Source: Parachlamydiaceae bacterium (GTDB taxonomy: Bacteria; Chlamydiota; Chlamydiia; Chlamydiales; Parachlamydiaceae). Taken from it: DNA of 5,501 nucleotides. Positions 5,477-5,501 of this stretch are shown piece by piece; position 1 is the stretch's first letter, and each line of letters starts with the position of its first letter. The position numbers were made by a program, and so were the translations under genes. Where the stretch lies: positions 1 to 5,501 of the forward strand of contig JACDDG010000186.1 of assembly GCA_013817115.1 (NCBI GenBank). Direction: 5' to 3'. The notes beneath the pieces were generated by a model. It did no database searches. It was not told the DNA's origin and saw only the letters and a program-made list of their open reading frames with translations.

Positions 5477-5501
5477 CTATTAACAGTTCCCCCCACCGGG
5501 G

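Larger units (their letters stand above)
5367..5501. repeat. GC-rich palindromic repeat block, cut by the window edge
   Basis: These 135 bp hold 85 G or C (63%), against about 40% elsewhere. They are built of hairpins: 5409-5415 with 5420-5426, 5447-5454 with 5469-5476, and CCCC (5491-5494) with GGGG (5498-5501), which is truncated. The motif CCCC-(T)ACC-GGGG occurs twice (5412-5423 and 5491-5501). No open reading frame with a ribosome binding site is seen. The composition and modular palindromes point to a dispersed intergenic repeat (REP- or MITE-like), but copy number cannot be judged from one window. Confidence 0.6.

Noticed and set aside
5367..5501. CRISPR array or tRNA/rRNA gene in the GC-rich block
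   Set aside because: No regular direct repeats with unique spacers. No cloverleaf with a TPsiC arm or recognisable rRNA motif. The hairpins are separate palindromes.

Overview
The window is a single-genome bacterial segment of moderate-to-low GC (roughly 40% by eye). It is dominated by a complete, tightly packed polyamine-type ABC importer operon, potABCD, on the minus strand. It has tight gene spacing, AT-rich intergenic DNA and small uncharacterised membrane proteins. The flavour is that of a host-associated, reduced-genome Gram-negative bacterium. A Parachlamydia-like (environmental chlamydial) or Legionella/Coxiella-like source would fit, but this is inference from general style and no marker gene proves it.

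Layout, left to right. Positions 1-52 are the end of an intergenic region. 53-544 (minus) is a 163-aa membrane protein of unknown family with a disordered, charged N-terminus. 545-663 is an AT-rich gap holding its 5' region and the downstream end of the pot operon. 664-4457 (minus) is potD, potC, potB and potA, transcribed in the order A-B-C-D. All junctions overlap (11, 4 and 4 nt), which implies one polycistronic, translationally coupled mRNA. 4458-4555 carries a good candidate promoter for that operon, with a perfect 12-bp palindrome on its -35 box. 4556-4744 (minus) is a 62-aa two-helix membrane protein. 4745-4889 is a divergent intergenic region. 4890-5366 (plus) is a DoxX-family four-helix membrane protein. 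5367-5501 is a GC-rich (about 63%) block of nested palindromes, unlike the rest of the window, that runs off the right edge.

How the parts work together. PotA is the ATPase, PotB and PotC form the inner-membrane channel, and PotD is the substrate-binding lipoprotein. Together they would import spermidine/putrescine or a related cation. The acidic residues that hold polyamine amines in E. coli PotD appear to be kept, but several aromatic-box residues are not, so the exact substrate is open. The flanking small membrane proteins and DoxX have no evident functional tie to the transporter.

The most interesting signals outside the genes are two. First, a 9-mer (AAATGCAAC on the minus strand) lies at exactly the same distance (18 nt) upstream of both small membrane-protein genes, and a third copy lies at the left edge. 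Second, the GC-rich palindromic repeat block follows DoxX. I did not see a clear new defence or mobile system.
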